Assembly (NCBI RefSeq): GCF_029227915.1
Contig: NC_079881.1
Location: 8,122,001-8,186,000 of the forward strand
DNA from: Hydractinia symbiolongicarpus
Lineage: Eukaryota; Cnidaria; Hydrozoa; Anthoathecata; Hydractiniidae
Direction of reading: 5' to 3'
DNA length: 64,000 nucleotides
In this document: one piece after another, positions 1 to 13,351 of the stretch
How positions within the stretch are numbered: the stretch's first letter is position 1
Layout: each line of letters starts with the position of its first letter
Notes under the pieces: model-generated
Told to the model about the DNA's origin: nothing
The model's database searches: none
Seen by the model: the letters and a program-made list of their open reading frames with translations, nothing else
Made by a program: the position numbers and the translations under genes

Positions 1-221
1 ATTGTCCCTCCCTGGGAGGTTTTAGTTAAACATTTAATTTTAATTTAAGACATTTTTCATAGCCTGTCGTGATTGGTAATTTAAAAACAGGAGAAAAAAA
101 GGGAAAACTAAATATTAAAAGAGGAGGCATCCTCTGGGTACCATGAGTTAACACAGACGGAGGAAACAACTGAAAGTCCCTACGACAAAGAACAAGAACG
201 GCCGACAGCGAATTCTCAAAT

Positions 222-3200
222 ATGGCAGATACGGAAGTGAATCCAGTTACGATTTTGTCTCTGCTTTTCCTCATATTTTCCACCCTTACATTAATCAGGT
301 CAGCGTTATACTCTATGTTTGTTATACTCTATGTTAAATTTAAAAACATATATAACCCCATAAAATAGCATAATTAATCAGGGTTTACCATGCTATGAAA
401 TTTTCTGTGCCAATGCCTAAACAAATTTTTTTGTTTATATTTTCAATTTTGATTTACTAGTTGCATGGGTAAACACTCTTCTCCAAGTACTTTTGAAGAA
501 ACTTTTGTGGTATCAAAATAATTGTAGTCCTTAAGCAATTTTCGCGTGAATAAATTTTTGCAGTTATATAAGCAAGATTTGCAGAATAAACTTTTGTAAA
601 AAATGAGGTTAAATTATTACCGTAGAAGTTCCTTTTTTAAAAATATGCTCTCCGTTGATGAAGTCCAGACTTCTTGTGGCATGCTTCAATATCTTCTTTC
701 GTCTTTTTTTGAGTATGTTAGTGTATTACACCAGTGAGCATGAAAGTGATAGATAGATAGATGTGCATATTTTACATGGCTAGCCTCACTAATATTGAGG
801 GATATACCCTGTCTACTATTTTCAGGAGGGGCCATGGCTTAAATGGAGAGTCCTAGAGTATTTAAAGCTCGTTTTGAGCTACGCAGACCCAATTACTCTG
901 CGCTCTACTAGACAACTCCCGGCAACATTCAATGTCCCACACATGGAGCCATCTCCCCAATTTCCCTCACATGGCTTGGGTTAACCCGGGGATGGTAACA
1001 TTCACTCGCCCATGTTGAATCGCCCTCAAGAGGAATCGAACCCCGGTCTCCCGCACAGAGTACGAGAGCTATATCTACTAATCTACGGCGCCACTGAAAG
1101 TGGCATCAATAAGAAGGGTGTTTGACATTAATGTTACATGTATGCTTTGAAAGCTCTTGTCATGAAAGTTCAGGACAGTTGTGAAGCAAATGGCCTGATT
1201 ATTAAGTTAGCATATTTTAAATTCCATAATAGTTACCCCACCTTTGAAAACTTTGCGATAGTCTCGATGTATAAAAAATAACGATGCTATCACGATCGTC
1301 ACCAATAATCGTGATAAACAATAGAGTGTATAATTGTGTCTCTGTATTTTTTTACATTTAAAAATTCTTTTTCATCTTGTATTTTTATTAGGAATTGGAT
1401 TTTAGAAATAAGGTGACTCTGACCTAATTATTTGTTCTACAGACGAAGTAGATGGTAGCTTATGGTCGGTCGGTCGACGAAATAAAAATAATTTTATCAG
1501 GAATGTATGGTCAGAACAACAACAAAAAATAATAAAAAAATAACAACAAAGAAGGGTGTTACAAGCATATTTTTTATGTATGTTTTACCCGAATTGGCTA
1601 ATGTTAAATTTGGGAATGTTTGATTTAATGAAAGTTCATAGAAAAATAAGAATGTATGGTTGGAACAACAACAACAAAAAAAATATAAAAAAAATAACAA
1701 TGGAGGAGGGTGTTAAGACAAGCATATTTTTCTATGTATTTTCGCATAAAGGCTAAAATACACGGTAAGTTAAAACAGACTGTTCAAATGTAAGATAAAA
1801 AACTTCCCGTGTAAGGGGTCTTTGAAAATATTTTTTGGGCCCCATTAGCGGGACATCGCGGCTAAGGGGGTGGGCCTGAAGTTTGAAAAAAAATTTCAAA
1901 AATTTGTTCGAGGCCTGAAAATTCTTCAACATTTGTGAGCATACAGTACTGTGAAAAGGTTTGTTAACATCGTGTTCGTGTAACCAGCATGGTGCACACG
2001 AACAACGATAAAATCGTGGTCTTTATGTATAACAAACATTCAAACATTCTATTGTGGCCACCACGCTAATATTATTATCTCCACGAAGGATTGTGTGTCC
2101 CACGATTATTTTCGCCAGCTCCACGATTTTTATAACCAGTATAATTTAATTTTTTTTCTTTTCAAAAAATTTGGTAATTTGATTGTTTCAGGTTTTATCA
2201 AGTTAAAACAGCATATTTGTAATTTTTGCTTGGTGTATACTTTTTCGTCATGGACGCAATCGTATTTTTACGAAATGTCATTTATCTAGAATAGTTAAAT
2301 TTGTCTGCGCCGGTAGAAATGCTTTTTTAGATTGAATTTTAAAAGTTTATAACCGAAAAGCCGCGATAGAAATGTTTTTTAAGTTCGCATTTTAAAAGTT
2401 TATAAACGAAAAGCGGCGATAGAAATGTTTTTTTAGATCGCATTTTAAAAGTTTAAAAACGAAAAGAGGCGATAGAAATGCTTTTTTAGATCGCATTTTA
2501 AAAGTTTATAAGCGAAAAGCGACGATAGAAATGTTTTTTAGATCGCATTTTAAAAGTTTATAAGCGAAAAGCGACGATAGAAATGTTTTTTAGATCGCAT
2601 TTTAAAAGTTTATAAGCGAAAAGCGGCGATAGAAATGTTTTTTTAGATCGTATTTTGATTCACAAACGATTAAAATCTATTATGTAGCCAGCTTTATGAT
2701 AACGAATTAAAACGTGTTAATTTATTTTTTTGCCGTCGGTTTTTGATTTAATTGATGAACTAACGGTCTTTGTTGTTTTACAATAGAAGTTATCTATTGT
2801 GGAAGCCACGATGTAATATTTAATTTTCGTTCGTGTAGTCCACGAAACATGATCGTGAGGTCCACGATTGTTAAAAAAATGCGCATCATGGACTATCGTG
2901 GTTCATGTGTAACATGAAATAAACACGAACCACGATGTAAACAAATCTTTTCACTGTATTGTAGTTCCTCTTGTCATCAGTTCCAGTAACTTTTATCTAC
3001 AAAACACGCCCCTGAGCCTTCCAAGATTTATTCGAATGTGTGTATTTTACGGACGGAAATCCGGTAAAAGAGGAGGGAAGTGGGTCCAAATTTTAGCGGC
3101 GCTGAGCCCTAAACAGGAACGATGCACAACTTTTTTATTTTATAAGTTTTTTTAAACTTTGGACATGTTCAACTTTTGCTAAGTTTTTTCTATTGAAATT

Positions 3201-6200
3201 ACCAGAATGATTAATGAGCTATTCTTTAAACTAAAGATTTGAGCAATTTCTAATCATACCCACTTTTTTTCTTTCCCCGTTTACCCTACTGCTGCTATAA
3301 AAAGACCTGTAACGGAAGATTTACATGTTTTTTCTTTGGTATTCATTGTAAAAAAATTTAAACATTTTATCTTAATGTGTAGACAGATATATTATCTACA
3401 ACGAAAGTTTTTTCTTACAACTAAACGGTTCGTTTAAACTTACCGTGTATTTTAGTCTTAACGCAGGCAGTTTATATTTTTTAGTTGTGAAGAAAAAATA
3501 TAATAATAATTTGTCTCACTGAAATAATGTAACTAGTATTCAAGGTGAAAAGATTAAAATACTTGCATGCTCAAAAACGTATTTTCAAAAGTTATGCAGC
3601 AAGAATATGCTTTGTATTTTAATAATACTAGACGGTGGCCCGTTGAAAAATCCATGGTTTTGCCCGTCCTTGTTATACCGGATTGTGTGCGTCTCGCTAC
3701 TTTCACAGCTAAGCTGCTATTTTGCGTGACAGACAGACGGACAGATGTATGCGGGTATTATAATATGGACTAGTCATTAGCCCGTAAAAAAATCCACAGG
3801 GTCGCCCGTCCTTTAAGTTTACCCGTCGCAACGAAGTGTTTCCGTGATGGGACACGGCTTTCGCGGACACACAAACAGACGGAATACGGCTATTATTAAA
3901 GAGACTAGTCAAGAAAGCCCGTGGAAAAATCCACTGGAGGCAGGATACAAATGAAAAAGAACCGTCATTTGAATTTTGATGACGTCAGCAACCCATCCAC
4001 AAAAAAATAAATTTAGAAGGTTGTTTTCACGTTGCTTCTCTTGTGTAGAGCTTAAAGCGGTGATCAAGATAATGTATATAATCATGTGCTTTTGATGAAC
4101 GGTTAAGGAGATATAAGGGTTTTAAATTTTTGCTGACGTCAGCAAAGAGCATTCAAAGCACAAAAAAATTATTTTAGAAATTTGTATACATGTTGCCTTT
4201 ATCATATAGATCTTAGAACTCTGATCAAGAAAATGTATAGGATCATGTACTTTTGACAAACAGTTGCAGAGATTAGGGTTTGAAGGTTTATTGATGACGT
4301 CATCAACCCATCTATACCGAAACAGATTTGGGGACCCAGGTTTGGGAAAATTGCTCAAATTGGTCCTAGGTGGTCCCTAGTTACCCACGCGGTGAAAAAT
4401 CATTGACGTCACCACCTCGTTTCCAAGTTATTTGGCCACAAAATTTTAAGTGCACTGTAATGGCTTCTTAATTTAATATACTTCTCCTTGACATTAATAT
4501 TATTTTAACGTCAAAGTTTGGTAATTTACAGAACAATTTTATGGGCAATGTTTTACAGACTTTATCAAAGAAAATGGTAAAGAATATAATCCTCTTTGGA
4601 AAAGTCACAGACAGACAGACAGACAGACAGAACTGGCGTATTATTATATAGATATGTTTCATTTTATTTTAATATATATTTTTGAAACACATTTAAACAT
4701 GGATGGCGATTTTTATTACAACAATATTTCTTGTGTTGTTTTAAAAGCTGTACAGCAAAAATTATTCTTGTGCTGTTTCGAAAGTTATACAGAATATACT
4801 TGTGTGTTTATTTATATTATTAGTTATCATTCTCTAACTTAGAATAATGAAAAAAAGTTATTTTAATAAAAAAGTTTAGTGTTCTTTTAATGTTTTTTGC
4901 GCAGTCTTTTCAGAAAATCTAAATTTCAGTACAAAATTTTTTAACGGACTATATATTAGTTGACAATATTTAAAGTCTTTCACAGCATTAAAATTATATA
5001 TTTAAATTCATAACAGAGGAGGGTGTCATGGCAAGCGTTTATCATGATGTGGATCGCTAAAGTCACGATGCATTGTGAAAGTTGACCCCACTATGGATCG
5101 CAACTTTTACAATGCTAAAAAATTTTACTATCGAAATAGCACAATACACGATCTACAATGTTAGGTGTCCTTATTCCAGTACTGTAAGTGATAAACTTAG
5201 CACAATTGAAGAATGTTTTAGTTATCTTATTCCAGGGAAAAATTAATTTGATGACGTCATAGGAATCAGAAATGACATCATAAATATGACTAATTTTGCA
5301 TTTTTGGGGAAATTTGAATAAATCATCAGTTATCAGTCACTTTCCGTATACTCTAATATGGTAGCAAAATATATACATAAGGTAAGATTAAAAAAAGTAT
5401 CAATCGTTATAAATTTGGGAAAATATATCTATGATCCAAACTTTTGAAAAAAAATTATGCAAAATATTTTTGTCAAATTACTGCGTTTACGCGATAATTT
5501 AACTTGTTTCCCACTAATAAAATTATAAAAATTAAACGGAAGACTTTTTAATGATTGATGTTGTTGTCAATGAGTAATGAGTAATCTATATTAATCATAA
5601 AGCTAAATATGATAAAATAAAATTTTCTTGTCCTGATAGTAAAGTTCTGGCCTGCAATACATACACCTTGTGGTATGTATCCTTGGTAACACAAATTTTT
5701 AGAACATTTTTAACATTTTTAGAAACAAAACAACACAACAAAACTGTTTGAAAATTACTCACCGTGTTTGCTCATTTTATTTTATTTCCGCTGATGATTT
5801 AATTTTATTTCTTTGAATATTCACATAGTCCTTAATATTAAACTTCTATTACTTGTAGAACAAAGAAATATTTTACATTGCCGAAAGCCCGCTGCCTATT
5901 AATGATATTTAATATTTACCTTGTGCTTACAATGCTAACAGGATCATGAAAATGACTATTGTTGCTAATGTCCAAGAGACGATTTGAATGGCAAATTCCT
6001 TGTTTTCTCTTGATTGGCGAAGACTAGTGTGAAGTGCTTGCTTGGTAAAATAGATCTTTATTGTTCTTTAGATATGTTGTAATTGTTTTTTCAATATGGT
6101 CATTTGCTGTTGGATTGATTCTTGCATATTTGGTTCTCAGGTAAACTACATTATGCTTATAACTTCTTAACATAAAAAAAATTGTATGAATTTTAAATTT

Positions 6201-9200
6201 GTGCCAATTTTTATTGCTATACCGAATTACCCTAGTTTTTTAGTGCAGATGGCGAGAATTACAAAAGTAAACAGAGTTCATTTATTTATTTCAGAAATTG
6301 GAATGAAGCTCCAAACCTTTTGATGCTGTTGCAACTTACAGGCAGTATTAAAGTATGTAACAAAATGCAACTGTGTAAAAATGATAAAATAATTAATTGC
6401 AACTTTTAACCTCTACTTCAATTATTTTTTTGTTATGTTAAAATTGTATCAGCAGTCACGAAAAGTTAGGTCACCATTTGGCAAATGCTGACCAAAAGGA
6501 ACCTGAAACAGCAGTTGCTGGTCAATATTTGCACCCCTGAAACTGTTTTAAACAGTGTGTACTAAGAACAAACAAGCATAAAGTTAAAAGATAACGTTGG
6601 AAACTGATTAAAAGCTGAAGCTTACTTATACACATGCAAAACAAGACACAACAGCATTGTCATTTGTAGGACTTTGCAACAAGTGGTCCTAATATCAAAA
6701 TAATCTTAATAAGAGAATTAAGGGAATCAATTTTTGTGAGAATTAATTTTCGGAAAAACATTTTTAAACAATAAAATTTAATTTACCAAAGAACAAAAAA
6801 AAGTCCTAAAATTTTACCTGACTTAAATTTCTCAAATTTCAAAAAGTAGAATTTAATGAAATTCTGTTTCTCAATTTATTCCATTTTCGAAGGGTTTTTT
6901 TTTGTAGGACACGTGAAATAAAAGATGTTGAAGTGAAAATTTTCGTATATATATATATGTAGTTTTAAGTAAATTGAGGAAAAAATTAGTGCAAAGTATT
7001 TTTGAAAAGGAAAAATCCAAATTTCATAGGAATAAATCTTTTAGCAAATTTCGCAAATAGCTAGCTGTCCAGTGATTTTTAAAGGGAAATTAACCTGTTA
7101 AATGTGCTAATTATGAACTTTTTGCAAAACAAATAGAAAATAGCATTTATTTTTCACCCGTTGGGCTTATTAAAGTTGCTGGTTTACATTCTTCTCTGGT
7201 TTTCAGCTAGCTAAGTTAATTGATTTGGATTTTTTATATTTTAGCTTTATGACTAGCTAGTACAAAATCTAACCAATGTTGTTAACATATATATTTTATT
7301 CTTTTTTATTTGAAAGGTCTCTTTAAGAGACAAAAGAGGAGTTGAACGTCCTCCACCATACCTTAGTTTAAAGGGGCGATTGTGGAAGTCCCATGAAATG
7401 CCACATGTGATAGTGCCACTTTAAAAAACACCCAGTGCGGTCTGAAAACGGTTGGCACTAGGAAGTGCATCCAGCTGTAAAGCAATTCCAAAACTCTTTA
7501 TTAATAGCTGTAGGACAGATGTCAGGTGTGAGCATCTTTAGACCGTTACCCAGATATCACATTACAAGGTAGATAACACTAGGTTGAGGATGGCTAGTTT
7601 AAATGTTGGTACTCTGAGAGGTAGAGCAGGTGAGGTAGTTGAAATGTTAGAACGTAGATGTGTTGATATGTGTTGTATTCAGGAAGTCAGGTGGAGAGGA
7701 GCTTCAGTGAGATTTGTGGAAGGTAGGAGGGCAGGGTATAAGCTTTTTTGAATTGGTAATAGTGATGGATATGGAGGAGTTGGCATATTTGTTGCAGAGA
7801 AGCAGGTAGAAAAATTAATAGCTGTTATGCATGTTAATAGTTGTATTATAGTGATAAAGTTTTTGATAGATAATAGGATTGTCACTTTTCTGTCAGTTTA
7901 TGCTCCACAGTGTGGACTCGTGAGGAAGATAAAGATAAGTTTATGATGAGTTAATAGCAGTCACATCAAAGTTTAGAGACACTGAACTTGTCATGATGGG
8001 CGGCGACTTTGATGGTCATCTTGGGAAGTCATCTGAAGGTTATAGAGGTGTGCATGGAGGCTATGGATTTGGGAGCAGAAATAAGGTAGGGGAGAGATTG
8101 CTTGAGTTTGGAACGGCAATGGACATGGTGGTTTGCAACACATCATTAAGTAAGAGACAGAGTAGGCTGATAACATAAGTCAACTGGCTGTAAGACACAG
8201 ATAGATTACTTCCTGGTTAGAAAGTCAGACAAGAAAGTGGTGAAGGACGTGAAAGTTATATCAGGGGAAGAGTGTGTTTCCCAGCATAGGTTGCTGGTTT
8301 GTGGTATTATCTTGAAGAGTGTTAAAGAAGCCAAGGGAAAGTACAGGCCCCGTCGTAAAGTCTGGAAGCTGAAGGAACAGATTGTAGCAAGACAATTTAG
8401 TGCAAAAGTTCAGCAGTTAGCCCACAATGGTCAATGTGATAGTGACAATGTTGAAAGTACTTTGACTACTTTGAAGAATTGTCTTCTAGAAGCTTCTGAT
8501 GATACCTGTGGGTGGACGAAAGGACCAGCTAGACATAGACAGACCTGGTGGTGGAATAATGAGGTTGACCAGTGTATAAAGGAAAAGAGTGTATAAAGGA
8601 AAAAAGGGTGGAAGTCAGGTGGTAGTAAAAATATTTACTTAGAAGCTAAGCGTCGTGCTCGTACAGCAGTATACAAAGCAAAATTAGAAGCAAAGAGAAA
8701 CAGATTTCAAGATGTGTTAAGAAGGGACGACCAGGTGTTCAAGATAGCAAAGCAAATGAAAAAGACTAATCAAGATGTCGTAGTTGAGAACTGTATACAT
8801 AATGATGAAGGTATCTTGGCTATCACAGAGGAGGAGAAATGGGTAGCTTGGAAGAATTATTATCAGAGGTTGCTTAACACTGAGTTTGATTGGGATGAGG
8901 ATAATTTGTCTGATGGTGATGTTGTAGAAGGGCCAGCTATGCAGATCAAGACAGAATGGGTAGTGGAGGCTGTTAGGAAATTGAAGATTGGCAAGGCTCC
9001 AGGAGTATCAGGTATTGTTGCAGAGATGGTAAAAGCATCTGGATATATTGGAGTTGAGCTTATTACAAGTCTTGCTAATCAGATTATAAAGGATCGTGCT
9101 ATTCCGAGTGAGTGGCAGTCGAGTGTAATAGTGAATTGTTTCAAGGGCAAGGGTGGTGCATTAGAAAGAGCTAACTATAGAGGTTTGAAGTTGGTTGATC

Positions 9201-12200
9201 AAATAATGAAAGTTATTGAAAGAGTGATTGATAAGTTACTTAGAGAAAGAATTGATATAGATAAGATGCAATTTGGTTTTGTTCCAGGGCTTGGCACTAC
9301 AGATGCAATATTTTTCCTCAGACAGCTTCAGGAAAAGTATTTATAAAAGAGAAAGAATCTCTATTTTGCCTTTGTAGATTTAAAGAAAGATTTTGATAGA
9401 GTGCCATGTAAAGTTATTTGGTGGGATATGAGAAAATTAGGTTTGGATGAGGGGCTAGTTACAATGGTACAGTCTATGTACAGCAATGCTAGAAGTTGTG
9501 TCAGGATTAATGATTCACTTAGTGATGAATTTAGTGTAAATATTGCTGTACATCAGGGTTCTGTACTTAGTCCTTTGTTGTTTGTTCTAGTCTTAGAAGC
9601 GTTGTCGATGGAGTTCAGAACAGGTTGTCCATGGGAGTTATTGTATGCAGATGATTTGGTTTTCATAGCAGAGTTGATGGAAGAATTAGTTGAAAGGTTT
9701 GAGAAGTGGAAAAAAGGACTGGAAGAGAAAGGGCTAACTGCAAAGTCTAAAGTCATGATTAGTAGCATTGCAGCCAAGTGTGACCCTGTACTTGGAAAGT
9801 GGCCTTGTGGAGTTTGCAGAAAAGGGGTTGGTAGTAACTCAATTTTTTGTCAGACTTACAAGCATTGGGTACATAAGAAGTGCAGTAGTATTGGTGGAAG
9901 GTTAAGAGCCTACATTCAGTTTGTGTCGCAAAGGTGAGATTATATAGAATGAAGTATTTCCAACTTCAATGATGTACAACAGTGGCTCGTTAGAGATAGT
10001 TGAGAACTTCTGTTACTTAGGTGATATGTTGGGCAGTAAAGGGGGTGTTGGAAGAATTGTTATATGCAGGATAGGTTCTGCTTGGAAAAAGTTCAGAGAG
10101 TTACTTCCTTTGTTGACTAGCTGAGTCTTGTCAATTGAGTTAAAAGGTAGGTTGTATGAGGCCTGTGTAAGAAGTGTTATGTTGTACGGTAATGAGACAT
10201 GGGCAGTGAAGCAGGAAGATCTTGACCTTTTAGAAAGGAATGATATGAGAATGGTTAGGTGGATGTGTAACACCAGTCTGAGAGACAGAAAGTGTTCAGA
10301 TGAGCTAAGAAGCAGGCTAAGTCTCCGTAGAATTAAAGATGTTATCCAGATAAGAAGATTGAATTGGCTGGGTCACTTGGAAAGAATGGAGGGGGATAAT
10401 TGGGTAAGAAAGTGTAGAGACTTGATAGTTCCTGGGGCAAAGCCCAGAGGCAAACTGAGAAAGACTTGGCAGGAGGTTATAAGGACAGACTTAATACAGA
10501 GAAAGTTTAGTTTAGATCTAACACAGTCTAGATCAGATTGGAAGAGGGTCATTAATATGAAAACGGACATTAAGCGGAGAATGATGATGATGATGAATAT
10601 TGAATCTATTTTCTTAGAGAAGAAAGCTACACTACACCTACTAAATATTTTATTGATGTAAAGGGGGGGGGGGGGGGGCTATAACAAAAACAGTATGTTC
10701 AGTGGTGTCTTCAAAAATTGATTTATGCCAGAACTGATAACAACAAATAATTTTTGGTTAGTGTTGTAGGTTTATCATTTTTCGAACATGCTTAAGAAAT
10801 AATAATCTTACAATAGTAATATGTACTCCAACCGACAAACCAAGACGATACACAATTTGTGATTGCTGAGTTGGGCTAAAAGGGTGACAATAATAACAAT
10901 ACATAGCAGGGCAAAATATCATTCCTGTGTGCATAGCTAGCTATAACATCCTAGTACCTATAATAAGATGAAAAGCTAGGTATCTTTCAATGTGTCAGTT
11001 AAAAATTATAAAACTAACATTTGTTCATAACTAATGTCAAAACAGCAAGTAAACAACTTGGTGTACTGAACTTCATCAAAACTAACCTCGTCTTCATGCA
11101 ATGATTTTGAAAAAGGCTTATTGCGATTCTTTTTTCTTTCTTTTTTTATATTTACTTTAAATATAATAATATTTTTTAGAAAAGGTAAAAACCAAACCTT
11201 AAAAAAGTTAGTTCACCTTTCTATTTTTTGTTTTAAATTTAGTGGAAAGAATAAAAAGCTTCATTTCTAACAGAAATCTAAATATTACACTACACTAAAC
11301 GAGGGACTTATCTCAATTTTAGAGAGAATTTCTTTCTTTAACTTCTTTTAAAACTGTATTTATACATGCGAGAATTCTAGGACAAAAACTGCATGTGTAG
11401 CCATGCATGTAGTTCCTTTTGGAAATGCGAATTATGCACATTTTGATGGAAGTTTATATCTGATTTATCAGTGATTGCAAGATAAAAGAAGGTACAGGAT
11501 CATGAAAAAATATAAATCTTATTTGACTATCTAATTTTGTAAGATGCACTTTCATTTTGAAAATAGAATGTAATGGACAGCATCGGTTTTTTAAGCTTGT
11601 ACCTAATTTTTAAAGCCCTGATTAAGAAGGCTGCATTTAGTTGTTTTGCTAACCTGGTGAAAAATTGAGTTTTCTAGACTAAAAGAAATGTTTAGTGTCT
11701 TTTTTAATTTTGTTAGATGGGTGGAGAAAAAATATTGAGCTTTTATAAAATCTGACAATGGCACCTTGAAAAGTTTGATTAAAGGAGACAAAATTTTGTA
11801 AGGCTAAACAAATTTTTTCCAAAAGGTTTAAAATACACAAAATTGTCAAAATGTTTGTATTAATCTTCTTCAATTTCATTGATTGTGCATTGAATGTGTT
11901 TAACTTTTTGTAGACACCCAAAACAACAAGCTATGATACAACAAAGAAAGTTAGAAAAGGGTGCACAGTTTGTTCGAAAAAAGGCTGTTCAAGACACAGG
12001 TATGCATTTTCTTATATTTGCAAGTTTATTAGAAGCAATCCATCTTATGACTGGAGGTACTGTCAAATTGTATTTCTCTTAATTAAACCTTATTTTTCTT
12101 TACAGTACAGGAGTTAGAACACATATGATTGTAAACCCTTATCTTGTGAGCATGATTTAAGACCCTACTGCAATCTTCGCAATTTAAAAAAGGTTGCATT

Positions 12201-13351
12201 GTGATCACAATGGTCACAGTAGCTCACAATCTTATTCATCGTAATGTTTTATGCTCATTTTTTTAAAATATAGTCCTTGTAATAATTTAGATCCTTAAAA
12301 ATACACAAAGTTTTCATTTATACTTTTTGAATTTGTTTCCTGCAAGTTTGCAAGTTTGCACTTTCTAACAGGGAGTATGCATGTTTTTTAGTAAAGTCTA
12401 ATAATTATTTAGTATGTTAGAGATAAGTGGTAAACCCTTGACTTAAAATTGTTCATCCCACACTCAAGAACCTAGCATCTGTAATCTAAAAATAAAGGGA
12501 TCTAAAAATACCTTACATGCATGGTAAGGCCAAAGATGAAGCCATGCTTCAACAACTTACAATAAAAAAGAGTGTTGGCGTATGCGATTGAGTAAATAAT
12601 ATCAAAAAAGAAAGGAACTTTCTATCAAAACTTTTAGTCCTGTTTCAGGTCATAGTTAAAAATGGTGGAGTGTCTACTGACAAAGCGTGTGTTCCAAGAA
12701 ACAGAAGGTTGCAGTGCAACTTAAATGTTTAATTTTTAACATCGTATATAGTTTTTTTCGTATAAAAATTTTTAAAAACTATATTATATAACTATATATA
12801 TAAAGAAAGTATATTTAAATTTATTTTTTTATTGGATTTTTTGTTTTTGCCTAGACATTAGGAAAACACTGTAATGGCTGGATTTTTCTTTTCTTGGACT
12901 TTTTTGCTAGGATATTGTTTCTTATATAAAGAATACATAAGTATAACCAAATCCTACAAAGTTAATGAATTGAGAAGGACGTAAACCCAGATTTAACCCA
13001 TGTTAAACTTAGTTACTTGTAGATTAGTGAGATTGATCTTCTCCTATGCAAACTGATTTATTTTCTTATCAACTTTGCCAAGATCACAGAAATAAGTCCC
13101 ATGTGCAAATTAAATATAAAATGTCTAATGTAGTTTTTATTTTACGGGAAAATTTTTGTTTGGTTTACTACAGCAACTGAAAGTAACATAACTAAGCAAC
13201 TGAGAGGAGTAGACTAGAATTAGAACTAGGCCGTAAGAGGGTAATGGTATGGTATAAAAAGGGCTTTATTTGTGGTGCAATAACTAGTGGAAGTTCAGTA
13301 TATACCTTTTATAATTATTTTAGACCTGAAATCTCACATCAAAGTTTACAT
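222..13351 (+). CDS. SNX14: SNX14 exons 1-5: N-terminal membrane anchor and Cys-rich segment
   Basis: Exons 1-2 encode about 49 residues with two hydrophobic stretches (residues ~8-24 and ~26-48, the second containing FSIWSFAVGLILAYL). This matches the double membrane segment of SNX14, which is the ER anchor. Exon 4 encodes a C-x2-C-x4-C-x2-H motif (CTVCSKKGCSRH, residues ~85-96). It aligns with the vertebrate SNX14 CAVCGKVKCKRH segment between anchor and PXA, a good family signature. Introns 1 and 3 are long (5.8 and 5.6 kb) because of transposon insertions. Exon 5 is only 28 nt but keeps phase. Confidence 0.9.

Larger units (their letters stand above)
1753..3455. mobile_element. Inverted-repeat (foldback-type) element interrupted by a mariner-type MITE
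   Basis: The left end CTAAAATACACGGTAAGTT at 1753 is repeated in inverted orientation at 3443-3455 and inward (ACTTACCGTGTATTTTAG). Similarity continues for about 60 bp into both ends. I see no clear target duplication, so the family is not assigned. A complete MITE (1944-2961) is inserted inside, so this outer element is the older one. No protein coding capacity is visible. Confidence 0.6.

Noticed and set aside
1030-1096. A possible tRNA gene on the minus strand
   Set aside because: It has a good B box but the cloverleaf is degenerate and it continues into a repeated body with an (ATCT)n tail, so it is the head of a SINE. The same holds at 60469-60529.
6440-6560. Possible short inverted-repeat element in SNX14 intron 3
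   Set aside because: The GGTCACCATTTG-like and TGGTCAATATTTG-like arms are too imperfect and no target duplication was found.
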